Part shown: positions 44,685 through 55,421 of the stretch, piece after piece
How positions within the stretch are numbered: the first letter of the stretch is position 1
Layout of the letters: each line of letters begins with the position of its first letter
Assembly (NCBI GenBank): GCA_019096155.1
Contig: JAHCVI010000004.1
Span: forward strand, 434,001 to 498,000
Length of the DNA stretch: 64,000 bases
Source of the DNA: Staphylotrichum longicolle
Lineage: Eukaryota > Ascomycota > Sordariomycetes > Sordariales > Chaetomiaceae
Reading direction: 5' to 3'
The notes under the pieces: generated by a model
Told to the model about the DNA's origin: nothing
The model's input: the letters and a program-made list of their open reading frames with translations, nothing else
Databases searched by the model: none
Translations under genes and position numbers: made by a program

Positions 44685-45746
44685 ATGCTCAAAAGAACAC
44701 CCCACGACCCAGCCGGCTCAGTGCCGCCGGCTGCATTCCTCGTCCGCCCGGCCTGGCCCGCTGTCTCGGGCATGCGCATTCCTGCGTCGCTTCGGAACCG
44801 CCAGACGGGCGGGGCCACCTGCGGAAGCGGCGAAACGACATGCCCTCAGGGCGGTTGGTGTTGTAAGTTGGTTTGTCTCGAGACTACCCAACCTCAAAGC
44901 CTCTGACATTTCCTGCGCATGGTAGGCGGCGCCGGCGAGACATGCTCGTCCATCAGCGGAGCCTTCTTCTGCTGCCCGTCCGAGGCTGGCACGGCGAGCT
45001 GCACGCGCGTGTGCGCGGCCGGCGACTTCCAGTGCGGATCCATCTGTTGTGCAGAGGGGCAGACCTGCGGCGGCGCAGACACACTCTCTCCTTTCTGCAT
45101 CAACCAGAGCCGCACCCGCGTGTCGAGCGCAGACGCCTCAACAGCGACAGCCTCTGCATCTTCCACCTTCTTTCCACCTTTCTCTTCGACGCCGACCTCC
45201 CAGCTCTCAACCTCCACCACCGACACTGCAGCATCACCGCCATCATCATCATCATCCACCACCGTCACTCTCACAACCTCCATCCCTCAGTCCCTAACAG
45301 CCCCCATCGCCTCCCCCACCTCCACCACCTCCACCACCACCCCGGCAACACCTCCAGCAACTACGACAACATCCCCTCCACAACAAGGACAACAACAAGC
45401 CGGCCTCCCCCACGCAGGGCAAATCGCAATCGGCATCATCGTCCCCGTCGCCGTCGTCCTCCTCGTCGGCGCCCTCTGGTTCCTCGTTTTCCGCCGGCCT
45501 CGCACGTCACACCGCCGCGGCCATCACCGCCGCTGGGGCACGGGGGCGACCACCAGCAGCTTTGGCTCGCGCGGCGGGGCGGGCGGTATCGCGACGCCGC
45601 CGCCGGCGTACTCGAAGAGTGGCGGGGTTGAGGTGTCTGTTGGTTTTGTTACTAGGCCGGGGTTGTCGTTGCATGAGCGGTATATACTCGAGTCGAGTGC
45701 GGAGAGGGTGGTGTGGTGGTGGCGGCGGGGAGGGGGTTGGGTATGA
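44685..45746 (+). CDS. Cys-rich single-pass surface protein
   Basis: Exon 1 is 44685-44862 and exon 2 is 44926-45746; the splice joins WC|C-GAGETC in phase. The N-terminal half has paired cysteines (GGWCCG, FFCCPSE, SICCAEG), followed by a long Ser/Thr/Pro stalk, one strong membrane helix (IAIGIIVPVAVVLLVGALWFLVF) and a basic cytosolic tail (RRPRTSHRRGHHRR). This is the layout of fungal wall-sensor or mucin-like proteins. Oddly, no clear signal peptide precedes the Cys-rich part in exon 1 from the chosen ATG, so an upstream exon may be missing. The C-terminal tail after about 45660 may also be frame-shifted, since the next frame reads EGDVSPVSADSRMGVL near 45840. Family not assigned. Confidence 0.68.
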
Positions 45747-46822
45747 GATGGGGGATTTGGAGGGGGGAGCGGGAGGGCGAGGGGGATCCCAAGGCAAGGC
45801 CGGGTGGGGTTGGGGTGGTGGGAACGGGGGAAGGGGACGTGTCGCCTGTTTCGGCGGATTCGAGGATGGGTGTGTTGAGGGGCCGGGCGTCGCCTCATCC
45901 GGGGACTGTAGTGGTTGTTTAGGGGAGAGGGTGGGTTTGTTGGTGGTGCAGTTGGGAGTTGCCGGGGTGAGTCAGTGGAGAGGCAGGATTCAGGGGAATA
46001 ACCTGAATGGGCTTGACTGGGGAACGAGTAATCGTGATGTAACCTAACTAATAGAGTGCGGAATCCTGGCGGGCTTTGTTTGCGTGGAGCCCGGTTTGAT
46101 ACGGATAACTTTTGCTGCTTGCACCGAGGAAAAGAAAAGAGTCATCGGCGAAGGCGGTTTGGTGGTGTTGGTGGTGCCCGCTGCGTTGTGACTCTCGGGA
46201 GTTCCTTGTTGCTCTTGCGTCAGAAACAGAACAGAAAAGTGGCGACCGTTGGTGATCGGGTTAGGGTTGGGTATGAGGCGAGTGCGGCAAAGTGGTGGAT
46301 TTTTAGCCAGTTTGTTGCTTGTAGGTTTGTCGGTTCCATGCTGTTGTTTGAGTCCTCCACCGCAACAAGCAACAAAAATCGCCAACCACCATGCAAAGTC
46401 AACAGCACAAACCCTGCATGAGCGCGGCATCCGCAGACAACAATGAGCCAATTTCCCGAGCAACTGCATTCGTCTGTGCTTGTGCCTGCCAAGCACGATG
46501 CCGCCCACGCTAAACTGAGGACGTGGTTGGGTTGGGAAGGAGCTGAGAGAGAGGGCTGAACGAGGACCGACAAGGGTTGACTCACGCCGAATTTTAAGAC
46601 GCCCGTCCCCCCCCCCCCCTTCCTTCGGACAATCCCGGACTTGACCCCACCACCTCCCCCACACTCCCTGAGTGGGGTTCTCTGAGCCTCTGAGCCTCTG
46701 AAAGCGTCAGCCAAAGTGTCAGCATCTCGCTCAGCATCTCGCCTAGCGTCAACTGAACTCGGCTCAGCTCACCTCACTCCTGTTCACCGTCATTCCAGGA
46801 CCGCGGTCCCACAACCTCCAAC
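45747..46822. other. Intergenic with a C13 run
   Basis: No gene seen except a possible frame-shifted extension of the preceding gene to about 45922. A run of 13 C lies at 46607-46619, about 200 nt before the next start. Confidence 0.4.
46607..46619. repeat. C13 homopolymer
   Basis: Run of 13 C in the upstream region of the VWA-RING gene. Confidence 0.9.
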
Positions 46823-49800
46823 ATGGCGGCCGCCCAGCCCGAGCTCTACGATCTCATGATCGTCACGGATGCCACGTCGTCCATGGGCACCTTTCTCAAC
46901 TCGCTCAACAGCTCCCTCCAGGACATCATCCGCATCTCGACCACCACCGCCTGCTTCTCCCGCATCGGCGTGCTGGGATACAGGGACTACGACTCGACCT
47001 ATGCTAAAGTCACCCAGTGGTCGGGATGGCACAGCCGCGATGCGACCTCCGAGATTTCCCAGGAGAAACTGCTCTCCTTTGCCAAGACCCTCCGCCCCGA
47101 GGCTGGCGGCGACTGGCCCGAGGCGACAAGGTCCGGCCTCGCCCGCGCGTACCAGATGATGCGCCCTGAGGCAAAGACTATCATCCTCCTGTATGCTGAC
47201 GCGCCCCCGCACATGGAGCTGGCAGAAGGCCTCTGGAAAACCGAGCAGACCCAACTCCTGAAACGCGAAACCTATGGAGCGGACGGCAAGCTTTTTGCCG
47301 ACTGGGTCTCGGCTGCGAGGACCTTGAGCCACGGCGATAAGAGGGCACAGGTCTTCAGCATCATCGAGCCCGGCAACTATCTCGTGCCTGAGACCACCTC
47401 CATGTTCACCTATCTTTCCGCATCCACGGGTGGCACCTGCATCCTCTTCCCAAACAAACCGGAGGCGGCCACCATCTCCAAGTTGACAGTCGGACTCCTT
47501 CTGGCCTGGATGGGCGCAGATAAGCAGGGCGCTCAACTGAGCACAGACGAGATCGCTGCTCAGGTTAGCTTTGTCGATGTCAGCGGCATGGACCAGCTCA
47601 CCTCAGAAAAGGACCAGAACGGGGTCTGCTACCTGCCTATCTCCAAGGCGAGCGCCGACAAGGCCGCGCTGAAGAAGAACATAGCCCGCTCTCCGCTGTC
47701 CCTTGACTCGCTGTCGCAGATCATCCCGCGACGGGAGCACCCCGTCATGAACTTCGCCAAGCGGTACACCTCTGACCAGGAGTATCAGGCAATTGTCGTC
47801 GAACAGCTCGGCGAGATCATCGAGTCGGACGTCTCAACTATTGCTCTCAATCCTGTCTTTGGCACTCTGTGGCGGGCTGTTTGCAAGGACCGCGCCAACC
47901 CTGCTCGCGACAAGCTGATCACGAGGTTCGGCGCGCAGGTGGACAGCATGGTGCAGGGGGAGAAGAAGGATCGCCTAAAGAAATGGCTGGAGGAATCTTA
48001 CGACTCGGCGGGTGAGATTCTCGAGATCATCAAGTCAGTGCCGGAGGAGGCTCGCTACCCCTGCGTCTTCCTCGACCCCACGGTGCGCTTCTCGCAGGCC
48101 AATAACGACACAGATGATGCGAACAACTCGATGGAGTTTACCCGCGACGAGCTGCTCGAGATTGGGAGATCCTGCGACTACCGCATCCTGCGCCGCCTCG
48201 GCCGCATCCTCACCCGCTTGACGTATGTGAACTCAGAGGAGGAGCTGCCCGCCCATATCAAGGATGTTGCCGAGGATGAGGTCCCCAGAATCCCCATGGT
48301 GCTGGCCCAGCCCAAATACCAACGCCAGTTCTGGAAGATTCTCCTCCATACCGTCCTTTCGGGAACCATGCTGGCCGGTCGCCCTGGGGCGTTGCTGGCG
48401 GCCCTCAGCGTGCGGATGGGCATCAAGCCCCTTGAAGAGGCGGCGTACACCGAACTCATCGCGTGGCGGGAAAACTGGAACACGCTGGACATTCCTGAGA
48501 CATGGAATACCAGCTGTCTTAGCCTGCTCCTCGAGGCCGACAAGAAGCATCAGCAGTCTGTCGCAGACGCAGGGTCGGAAACGGCCGATACCCAGACTCT
48601 CCTGACAGCCGAGGATCGCGATCTGTTTGAGGGTCTCGTCAGCTACAAGCTCCTCGAGATGAACATGGACACGACCCTCACGGCAAAGATTGCCTGGACC
48701 CCAGCCAAGAGCAAGGTCCCCATCGGCCCCGTCGTCGTCTGCAAGACGTGCCAGTTCCCTCGGTCGGTGACCGTCATGGCAAACGACGGGACGTGCGGCA
48801 TGTGCGCCACATCCTCCGAGTTCAAGGACAAGCGATCCCACGAGGCTTTGTCAAGGAGGGTGTCTCGGCGGCCGACGATCCCACCACGCTGGCATCCTGG
48901 GTCGAGTGCTCCATGACCGACTGCCGGGCACAGTACGTCGTCTACCACCCGAGCCTTCTCAACGTCCGTCCCAAGTGCACTACTGCCGGCTGAAGTCCTC
49001 GCCGTCGCGGCAAAACCGCAAGCAGAAGACGCTCATCTCCGCCCCATGTGTGACCTGCACCCAATGCACCAACCGCGTCATCTACCCTTCCGCTCTCCGC
49101 CCTTCCAACTTCGACCCTTCCGCATACCTCTGCCCCGCCTGCACGGCAGCCCACCCACCATCACCGAGGTCGAAACCACCCCGCGCGCCCTCGCTGCCGA
49201 AACACCACGTCCTTCCTCCTCCGCAACGAGAACAACACCTCCCGGACCCCTTCAACAACCGTTCCTTCTTCCACACCGTCTCCTCCCTCGCCGACCGCGC
49301 CCTCTTCCCCGCCAACGTCACGGTCCTCCCACCCCTTCCCGAACCCTGACCCTCACCATCCGCGGCAAACCCCTCCACAACACCCCGCCCTCCTCACCGC
49401 CCTCCGACACTGGATCTCCACCCGTCGCGTCCAGGCGGGCACCTGCACGCTCTGCTTCTCCAACTACGCGAAGCGCGCCCTCCGCCCGGCCTGCGGCGGA
49501 CGCAAGGGGTGCCGGCAGTCGTGTGCGGGGACTGCGTGGAAGGATGGTACGGCCTCAACAAGCCGGCGAGGTGATCAACCTCGCGGCGCTGCTGTCCTTT
49601 CTGCCGGCGGCAGCCCACGAGCCGCTTCAACGGCCTGCCCGCGGCCTGCGGTTCCTGGACGGGCTGCGGGACGCGGTCGAGGAGCGCGGAGTGGGTCTAC
49701 GGGTGGTGTGGCGGGTGCTGGCGCGCGCGGAGGTGGGTGGAGCGGGTGTGCGCGCGGGGCATGCCGGAGGCGGTGAATGGCGGGTGGAGGTGTGAGGAGT

Positions 49801-50108
49801 GTGTGGTGAGGGAGAGGGAGGCGGCGGTTGGTGGTGGTGGTGGTGGTGGTGGTGGTGGCCGGAGTGGAAATGTGGATGGGGGGTTGGTGATCAAGATGTG
49901 CCCTGCGTGTGGTGTCGCGACGGAGAAGACGGTTGGGTGCGACCACATCGAGTGTCAGTGCGGGAAGCATTGGTGCTTTAACTGCGGGGAGAAGGTGGCG
50001 GATGACGCACCGGAGATTTATGCGCACATGACCGAGGCGCATCGCACCTGGTTTAGCGGCCAGGAGGACGAGTTTGACTATGACGAGGGGGCTTATGAGA
50101 CGGAGTGA
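46823..50108 (+). CDS. VWA domain fused to RING/IBR-type zinc region, frame-broken C-terminal half
   Basis: Likely ubiquitin-ligase-type protein. The first frame runs 46823 to about 48832. It opens with a von Willebrand A domain (LMIVTDATSSMGTF, a MIDAS-like D-x-T-x-S, then IGVLGYRDYD), followed by a long helical part and a zinc region (CKTCQFPRSV...CGMCATSSEF). The protein then changes frame repeatedly: GFVKEGVSAADDPTTLASW near 48850, RLKSSPSRQNRK near 48990, LTIRGKPLHNTP near 49350, CTLCFSNYAKRALRPACGG near 49447, VVCGDCVEGWYGLNK near 49515, ending in an open RING2/IBR-like part (CPACGVATEKTVGCDHIE, CQCGKHWCFNCG) to 50108. Breaks near 48832, 48978 and 49568 each look like one base lost. The VWA-RING combination is visible; ligase activity is inferred. 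Confidence 0.7.
49830..49858. repeat. (GGT)n trinucleotide repeat in coding region
   Basis: About ten GGT units in the C-terminal part of the VWA-RING gene, encoding polyglycine between the two zinc segments. Confidence 0.9.
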
Positions 50109-51001
50109 GAGAGTCAAAATGGGTGTTAAGGCGAGAATAGAGTTAGTTGATTGCAATACGGAAAAAAACTTGGGAATCTCATCTGGCATCGAACAAAAAG
50201 GGAGTTGTGGCTTCCCAGCAGTGGGGCGTCAGTGCTTCGACAGCCCAGGCTTGATTACCTTGGTATGTACACAGCTCAATACAGTGTGCCAAATTGAAGT
50301 TTGGTCTGCCATGAGATGAACCGACATAATGGCCAACGGTGGCCTCCCGATTGGTGCTTGCCCTCCCATACGTCTTGTCCTTTGCCCCATAAAAGTGATC
50401 TCTGTTTCAGACTTGTACTATGGATTAAATGGCTTCCGCGGTGTTGTTCATCCGCAAGCTCACGGCTCTTGCACTGCCCATGAAAATGAGGGCCATTATT
50501 TACGTCCGTTGCCAGGGCAATGCTCACTGCACAGGACGAGGCACTCGTGGTATATGATGTGGTATTGACAGGATTGCTACGGCAATCCACCTAGCGCCTA
50601 CCGACGGCAACAAGAGCATGTCTCGCGGACAGCTGCATTGTGAGCTAAGAACAAAAAGCAAATCTTTCTCTCAAAGGGTGTTGCTGTTTGGGGAGTGACA
50701 GGCCCCTGCCAAGAGTTTCCTTGGCGTTACCCCTTTTTGTGCCAAAACAAATCCGGAATCCACCAACTCCAATCCTTCCCAGGCAGGGACGACCAACAAA
50801 ATCCGAAACGTGCCAATAAAATCCAGACAGCGCAATACAGGTGTGCTTTTCATGGCCCGGAGGATGTAGACCAAGCCGTAGACCCGAGACGGAGTACTCG
50901 AGAACATGGTGATCCGGCCGTTGAGATGCAAACAGAAGAAAAGAAAGGAAAAAACTGTCGTCAAACAGGGCAGACAACTGCCCATTGTGATGCGACATGA
51001 C
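50109..51001. other. Intergenic, convergent gene ends
   Basis: Between the VWA-RING gene (+) and the dynamin-like gene (-). No gene or RNA recognised. Confidence 0.45.
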
Positions 51002-54000
51002 TCAGGCATCGCCAAAAGCGGTCGCAGAGTACACCGTCCCGCGCTCGCCGTTGACCCCATTCGGGTGCCCCATGTCGAGGCTCGCCATGCTCTCCGCCTG
51101 CGACGCGTCATACCCGTTCCCATACTGCGACGACACCGACGCGGCAGCCGCCGCCGCGGCCGCGGCCGCCTGCTGCTCGCGCTCGCGCCGCTCCAGGTTG
51201 ACGATGATGTCCATCGCGCCGTCGAGCGTCTCCTTCTCGGCGCGCAGGTCCCGCCGCTTCTGCTCAATCTCGGGGCCCTCCGACATCAGCTGCTGCAGCG
51301 CCTCCTGCGTGGTCGCGCGGCCCGTCAGGCCCAGCATCTCGTGCAGATACGTGTCGATCACGGACGCGACCCGCGGCAGCAGGCCCGACATGACGTGGAT
51401 CGAGACGTAGTCGATGAAGCGGTTGGCCGCGGTCAGGTAGTAACCCCGGATGTAGGCCAGGACCGCGAGCTCGGGCTCGAACGGGTCCGGGCCGAGGTTC
51501 TTGAGTTCGCGCGCCATCTTGGCCTCCTCCTGCTTCCGGTCCTCGTCCGTCATGTCGTCCACCTTAGGGACGACCGACAGCTCCTCGCCGTTGTGCGCGG
51601 CGATGCGGAAGTGGTTGCGGTGGCGGACCAGGATCTTCATCTCGGCGGCCTGGTTGCGCTTGAGCGTCTCGTCGTCCTTGGTGAACAGGCGCTGCGACTC
51701 GAGGTTGTAGATGTGGTGGAGCTGGGTCCGAAGCTCGGTCTTGTGCGTGTCGATGAAGGCGCGCATGTGCTCGACGGATTCTTTGTAGACGGCACGGTTT
51801 TTGAGGTGCGCAAACGCGGCGTCGAGGATGGCAAAAATCTCGGCCTGCAGCAGCGCAAACGTGCTGTTTATGAACCACTCAAGATGCGGTGCCCAGGTCT
51901 TGGCGGCCTCGATGAAGAGAGGCTCGTAGACGCTGGCCGAGACGAGGCCGGGCTGGCCTGGGATGGCGGCGCGCTGGATTAGTTCTCGGATGTCCATCAG
52001 GGTCCGGGAACGGCCTCCGCGTGAGGGCGTCAAGGTGGGTGTAGCGCTACGGACGTGGTTGGGCGTCCGTAGCCAGAGTGCGTGATCAGGCGTCTCAGTC
52101 TTGATGACCCCGTTGCCATTCACGTGAGAGCCGCGGGAACGTTTGGGGGTCGACTGCGTCAAGTCCATGACCGGCGCCGGCCGTTTTCGAGTCGTCGGCG
52201 AGCTTACAGGGCTATCACCGTCGAGGTCGATAACAGTGTCCTGGGATGGCCTGGACAGTTCCCTAGGCCGAGATCCCTTTACATGGTCTCGGACATTGAA
52301 CTTAGGCTTCATGCCAATGATGAACTTCTTGAAAGGCTCGCCAAAACGGCCGTCCCAAATGCTCATGAAGTCTTGGTGGAGTACACGGTCCTTGACTCGA
52401 ATCGTGAATTCGGCAAGGCTCTTCATGATCTCGAGCTCAGGATTGGGAGGAGGGTCGGGGTACTTTTTCAGCTGCTTCTCGATGGCATGAAGACGAGTGT
52501 CGACCTTCTCCTTGACTTCCGGGAGGCTAAGCAGGTGGTGTCAGAACAGGCCAATAAATGTACCAAAGCGGAAACAACTCACATTTTGGCAAACTCCTCA
52601 CCCAGCCTCAACGACAAAAATTCCTTCAGCTTCTCCACGCCGCACTTCTCCTTGAAGCCGTCAAACACTTCGGGCCACTGACCCGTCGCGTCGGCTGTGC
52701 GGTTGAAGAAGGCTTCCTCCATCTTGTTCTGCTCCTCCAGGTCGCTACCCTGGCGAGACGTGATGAAGTAGCCAAAGCCAGTGGCGTGGGCTTGGCCGTT
52801 GAGCATTGCAAGCCAGCTGGTCGCGGCATGTTCGTCTTTAGCCAACAGGTCGGCCTTGGTCATGACACCAATGCAGCGGTTCTCGGCGCGCTGGGCACGG
52901 ATGATCTTCAGCGCCAGCGAGTTCTCGGTGTCTTGGTTCATGGGAACTGCGCACAAGATGATGGCACTCGGGCGTGAAATGTACTCCTTGGTCAGGTTCT
53001 GAACGACGCGCTCCAGGAAAGTGTCCTCGGCACGCCTCGCGGTCATGAAGACGCCGGGGAGGTCGTAAAAGTTGAGGTCCGCAAGGTCTGGGCCTCTGAC
53101 CTCCAGTGCCACCGTATTGGGCGAGAACTGGGCCTCGGCTCTCGCCTCCTTCCTCGTCACTTGCTCGAGGTGCTGGTCTCGAGTGCTGTCGGATCCCTCG
53201 CCCTTCAGTTTCGGAATGAAGAATTGGTAGGGAGTTGTCGGGTTGAGAATGGCAACCTGGGCGCAGCGAAGAACGGTTTCGATGTCCTCTGAATCGAACT
53301 GACTCCTCACTGTCTTGAACTCGCGCCGGGCCTGACGGCTAGGATCAAGCTTGACCCATGGAGGGAACGGGTTGGCCTTGGTCACGTCCCGGTCGGTGAG
53401 AGCATGGCCCGGGGGACAAAACTCGTAGTCCTGCTTCAAGAAGACTCGGCAGGACCACTCTTCAGCGCGGGAGACGCGGATATGGATGGGACACCTGGTG
53501 CAGGTTCCGCTGCTCCGTGGGAGGCTCAAACCAGCAATTGCAGACATGAGACTGGACTTGCCGGACGACTGGTCGCCGACCAAGACCAACTCGGGGAGGC
53601 TTGCGACGTGCTGGATTCCACGGGCTTGGAGTTCACCGAGGGCATCGTTGATGTCCTTGAGCTTCTGGCCAATGTCGCCGAGTGCTCGTTTGGCACCAAT
53701 GAAGGAGCCGTGGACACTCTGTGAGGTGGCAATGAGACTGGCCTCGTTCTCAGGTTTGGGTCCGCGCCTGACTTGCATGATCAGGCAGTCGTTTTCGTCG
53801 TCGTCCTCATCTGCCGGAGGACCGGAAGCGGACGGTGGTCGGATGCGCGTGTCCACGCTCGCTGGTACAAGTCAGTCATGTTGTCCAAGCTGGGAATGTT
53901 GCTCCAACTTACGAGCTGCAGACCTAATTTGCCGGCGCCTCTGAACGTGCTCACTAGGCGTCTCAGATTGCATGTCGACAAATGAGTCTGGAGTACCTAT

Positions 54001-54057
54001 GGATCGCGCTCCATTTGGCCGCGAGCCAGAGCCGGCCTCCTGCTTGACGCGAGGCAT
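51002..54057 (-). CDS. Dynamin-superfamily (Mx-like) GTPase with SUMO-type motifs
   Basis: Minus-strand exons are 54057-53913, 53861-52583 and 52526-51002, giving 982 aa. The GTPase domain has G1 GDQSSGKSS (about 144-152), the G2 threonine in SGTCTRCP, G3 DLPG, and G4 TKAD. Middle and effector helical regions follow (FIDTHKTELRTQLHHIYNLE; YVSIHVMSGLLPRVASVIDTYLHEML resembles a GED). No PH domain or membrane helix is seen. About residues 570-620 is an insertion with TVIDLDGDS and PVMDLT (SUMO-interaction-like), RKRP and PKRSR (nuclear-signal-like) and VIKTE (SUMO consensus); the extreme N-terminus has VKQE. The tail has a polyalanine run of 10 and a Gly/Asn/Ser end. The GTPase family is certain; a SUMO or nuclear link is inferred from motifs. 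Confidence 0.9.
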
Positions 54058-55421
54058 GATTTGCGAGTCGCCTGGCTGGCAGAGTATTAGTTTCGTCTGA
54101 CAAGCAGGCAGTAAGAGGGAAATGACAAGATGCAGTTGATGGGTCGATGGGTCGATGGGTTGGTCGCTTATGATCGGATGAGAAAGTATGACAGAGATGG
54201 GAAGTGTTTGGAGTTAAAATTGAGAATTGCCTGTTTCGACCGACTTTATGTGGTTCCAAGACAACTTTTACCAGATTATCGGAGAAATCTTAGATGTCAG
54301 TCGTTGTGGTGGAGTTGGAGTTGGTCCGAGAGAGGGATTCAGAGCGCAAAGAGAGAGAAGCTCTGCCCGGGAGAGTTTGTTGGTGGGGAGAGAGACGGGA
54401 CCGCAGAGGGCAAAAGGTGAGAGAAAGTGTGAAGAGAGAAAGGGAGACAGAGCAAACGAGAGTGGAAGCTGGAAGGAAGTCAACGGGTGGGTGGAAGGCA
54501 GAGAGTATGAGTGAATGACCAGTAAGTCGCCGGTTCGAGGTGCAATGAGAGAGCAACTCGGGTTGAACTCCTCTCGGCGATGGTGGTTGTTAGCGGGAAA
54601 GAAGGAACCCCAAGGCAGCAGTAACAGATTTGATCTTGTCGCGGAGAATGTCAGGAGTTTGAAGTGCTGGCCGAAAGAGGCTGGAAAATGTGGGGCGTCA
54701 AGGCGCTGGCGATTGGACGCGCCGTTGCCCTGCGCGTCGCTGTCGCGGTTTCTGCATGGTTGAGTGGTTCACGCAACCAAGGCCAATTTCTGCAGGAAAA
54801 GCGTGATTCGCGGCAAACAGAGCAATTCGAGTTTTTCTTTTTCTTTGCCCAAGTCCAAAGCGACCTTCCACATCCCACAGGTGTCCTGCTCGTTGACAAC
54901 TTCTGGGAGATGCTGAAATGCGCACGACCTACATCTCTCGAAAATGTGTGAACAATAGTGGCCAGGGGAAATTGAACTCCATCTTTACGTTAAATTACGT
55001 TTCCTGTAGCAGGGACATGAGGGCAGAAAAAGTTTCCAGAAAAGAACTCAAGGAAGACCAACTTTTTTGTTTCACATGATGTTTGCGCAACATTGCCAGA
55101 TCGCCCGGGCCAGACATGTGGTTTGTGGGTGCTTTTGTTGGGACGACGTCGTATCTGGGTTCGTGTCTTTCCTCGATCCCATGGTTGGCTCATCGGCGTG
55201 CACACCTGGCTGGGCGCGAGAAGGAGGGGCAAAATGCACGGGCCAGTGCTACCCCAGCCAGACCCCTGTTGGGTGACACCGCTTCGCATCGCATTCAGGG
55301 GATTTGGAGCCCATCTGGCATCGAGGGAGCTGTTGCACCTTCTGCGTCTTCCCCCAGCATCGTTACTCCGTCGTCTCTTGCTCAGGACAGCCTCTCCCAG
55401 CAAGTCCATAACACATCCGCC
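54058..55421. promoter_or_regulatory. Divergent promoter: dynamin-like / GMPPA-like
   Basis: About 1.36 kb. The plus strand at 54325-54520 is strongly purine-rich (GA tracts). No gene recognised. Confidence 0.5.
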
